NCBI GenBank assembly: GCA_036521995.1 | Contig: DATDGR010000002.1 | Coordinates: forward strand, 1 to 23,965 | Reading direction: 5' to 3' | DNA: 23,965 nucleotides | Origin: Gp13-AA77 sp036521995 | GTDB taxonomy: Bacteria > Acidobacteriota > Terriglobia > UBA7540 | Part shown: piece after piece, positions 23,127 to 23,965 of the stretch | Numbering within the stretch: position 1 is the stretch's first letter | Layout: every line of letters starts with the position of its first letter | Translations under genes and position numbers: made by a program | The notes under the pieces: generated by a model | Database searches by the model: none | The model's input: the letters and a program-made list of their open reading frames with translations, nothing else | Told to the model about the DNA's origin: nothing

Positions 23127-23462
23127 TCACCGAACGCTACGCGCCTTCACGAACGAATACAGACCGAAAATCAGGAGCAGCAGCGTGAAGCCCGACAGCA
23201 GGTTGAAGCGCCACATTCCGTTCGAAGGCGTCTGGGCGTAAGCCCGCCATTCAGAAAACGACTGGGCGGCGCCCGCCGCGGCCAGCAGGAGAAACGTGAT
23301 GCCGACCAGCAGGTGAAAAAGCCGTCGACCCTGGCGCCAGCCATGGCTCAGCAGACGGACGAATCCCGGCCTTCGGAACGGATCTCGCCCGTCGCGGGGG
23401 CTCTTGGGGGATGCCTGGATAGAGTTCACGTTGTTCAAGGCCGAAAGCTGCCGCCAACCCAT
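23127..23462 (-). CDS. Small membrane protein with two transmembrane helices
   Basis: A 111-residue protein with two hydrophobic helices near the C-terminus: RLFHLLVGITFLLLAAAGAA and then FNLLSGFTLLLLIFGLYSFV, separated by about 25 polar residues. It ends KARSVR. The arrangement and sequence style are familiar from small uncharacterised acidobacterial membrane proteins. The N-terminal 45 residues are basic and poorly conserved in appearance. The start is uncertain: the ATG at 23462 has only GGTAAG upstream, and the true start may be closer to the first helix. It lies 41 bases upstream of the MBL gene on the same strand and could share its transcript. No catalytic motif. Confidence 0.6.
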   Translation of the reverse strand: MGWRQLSALNNVNSIQASPKSPRDGRDPFRRPGFVRLLSHGWRQGRRLFHLLVGITFLLLAAAGAAQSFSEWRAYAQTPSNGMWRFNLLSGFTLLLLIFGLYSFVKARSVR

Positions 23463-23771
23463 CTTACCGTGAAGACTGGAAATCGAGGCGGAGTTTTCGG
23501 GCCCACGGCGTTCCCCCGTGGTGCCCATAACCGTCCTGTACCTCCCAGCGCGACAGGGTGGGCATCCAGACAAGGGATTCCGGAGAGAGCTATGGCTTCA
23601 CGACACCACCATATGTTGGGGTCAGGGCGTGGAAAGGGAGCGTCGTTCTGAGGCTGGCAGGTTGGGAAGGCTGCGCTGGCGCACCAGGGTACCCAGGCCC
23701 GGTAGCGAACCTTATTCTTTGGAGAAGTGAAGCTGAAACCGAAGAGTCATCAGCAAAAAACGGACAAGGCC

Positions 23772-23790
23772 CCACCACCCGTGGTGGTGG
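23772..23790. other. Perfect 8-base hairpin
   Basis: CCACCACC (23772-23779), loop CGT, GGTGGTGG (23783-23790). It is strong and GC-rich, with no T-run on either side, so it is not a typical terminator. Confidence 0.55.
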
Positions 23791-23857
23791 TCACCTGAAA
23801 CAAGCGGGTAAGCTCAAGCCAGCTAGTCGGCTTCTGATTATCCGGTTGCTTCAGCAG

Positions 23858-23877
23858 ACCCCAACGGGTTGGGGTTT
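23858..23877 (+). terminator. Terminator-like hairpin
   Basis: ACCCCAA (23858-23864), loop CGGG, TTGGGGT (23869-23875), continuing into a short TT tract. The tail is too short for a classical terminator, and no plus-strand gene ends nearby, so the role is uncertain. Confidence 0.35.
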
Positions 23878-23965
23878 CAGATCCCTCGCTCCCCGGATTT
23901 GTTCGTACTTGGTTGATTTTCGGCCGGTTCCAAGACCCAAGAGCGTCTGAAATGCGGCCGCGGGA

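Larger units (their letters stand above)
23574..23965. other. Apparently noncoding end of window with hairpins
   Basis: I see no gene here; the open frames lack family-like sequence. Two perfect hairpins are listed separately. The region may continue into a gene outside the window. Confidence 0.45.

Noticed and set aside
23558..23950. 130-codon plus-strand frame at the window end
   Set aside because: It spans two perfect hairpins and has no family-like sequence, signal peptide or membrane segment; most likely noncoding.

Overview
The window looks like a chromosomal segment of a high-GC Acidobacteriota (Terriglobia-like) bacterium. This is inferred from the gene families, not from any marker gene. 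It carries a PadR regulator paired with a roughly 900-residue duplicated MacB/FtsX permease of the ADOP type, secreted BON/glycine-zipper proteins, an LssY-C protein, a DUF4136 protein, and a small protein with the ANRRNALKSTGPRT motif. There is no phage, plasmid, rRNA, tRNA or CRISPR array that I can see.

Layout. Positions 1-4288 (+) form a compact run: the 3' end of mazG, a GNAT acyltransferase, an o-succinylbenzoate synthase / N-succinylamino acid racemase (menC type), a DMT exporter and a decarboxylating dehydrogenase of the isopropylmalate/tartrate family. Several of these genes overlap or nearly touch. A rhomboid protease (-) faces this run. Positions 5033-5474 hold two copies of a nested-hairpin repeat, then a small secreted protein (-), then an almost gene-free 780 bases. 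A BON/glycine-zipper lipoprotein (-) follows.

Positions 7.8-14.1 kb are accessory and partly decayed. They contain an ANRR-family small gene with a possible frameshift, a molybdopterin oxidoreductase with no clear start codon, and the intact PadR/ADOP pair with a readable promoter and direct repeats. Beyond these lie a frameshifted and internally deleted VOC gene, a DUF4136 protein, degenerate ~56-base tandem repeats, and the N-terminal stub of a second sulfite-oxidase-type gene.

Positions 14.1-16.4 kb (-) encode a BON/glycine-zipper paralogue followed closely by an LssY-C protein. These two and the 6.6 kb lipoprotein share one beta-rich module, so the window holds three envelope proteins built on the same part. 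Positions 16.6-21.7 kb (+) are housekeeping: a GT2 glycosyltransferase, purF, lepB, purM and an HD-domain hydrolase. The HD gene overlaps tail to tail with a beta-CASP metallo-beta-lactamase ribonuclease-like gene (-). A small membrane protein (-) and a hairpin-rich, apparently noncoding stretch close the window.

I did not find a clearly new multi-gene system. The most unusual items are the paired nested-hairpin repeats, the ~56-base degenerate repeats beside the sulfite-oxidase stub, the shared module in three envelope proteins, the GNAT-menC pair as a possible D-amino acid salvage pathway, and the active-site substitutions in the dehydrogenase.
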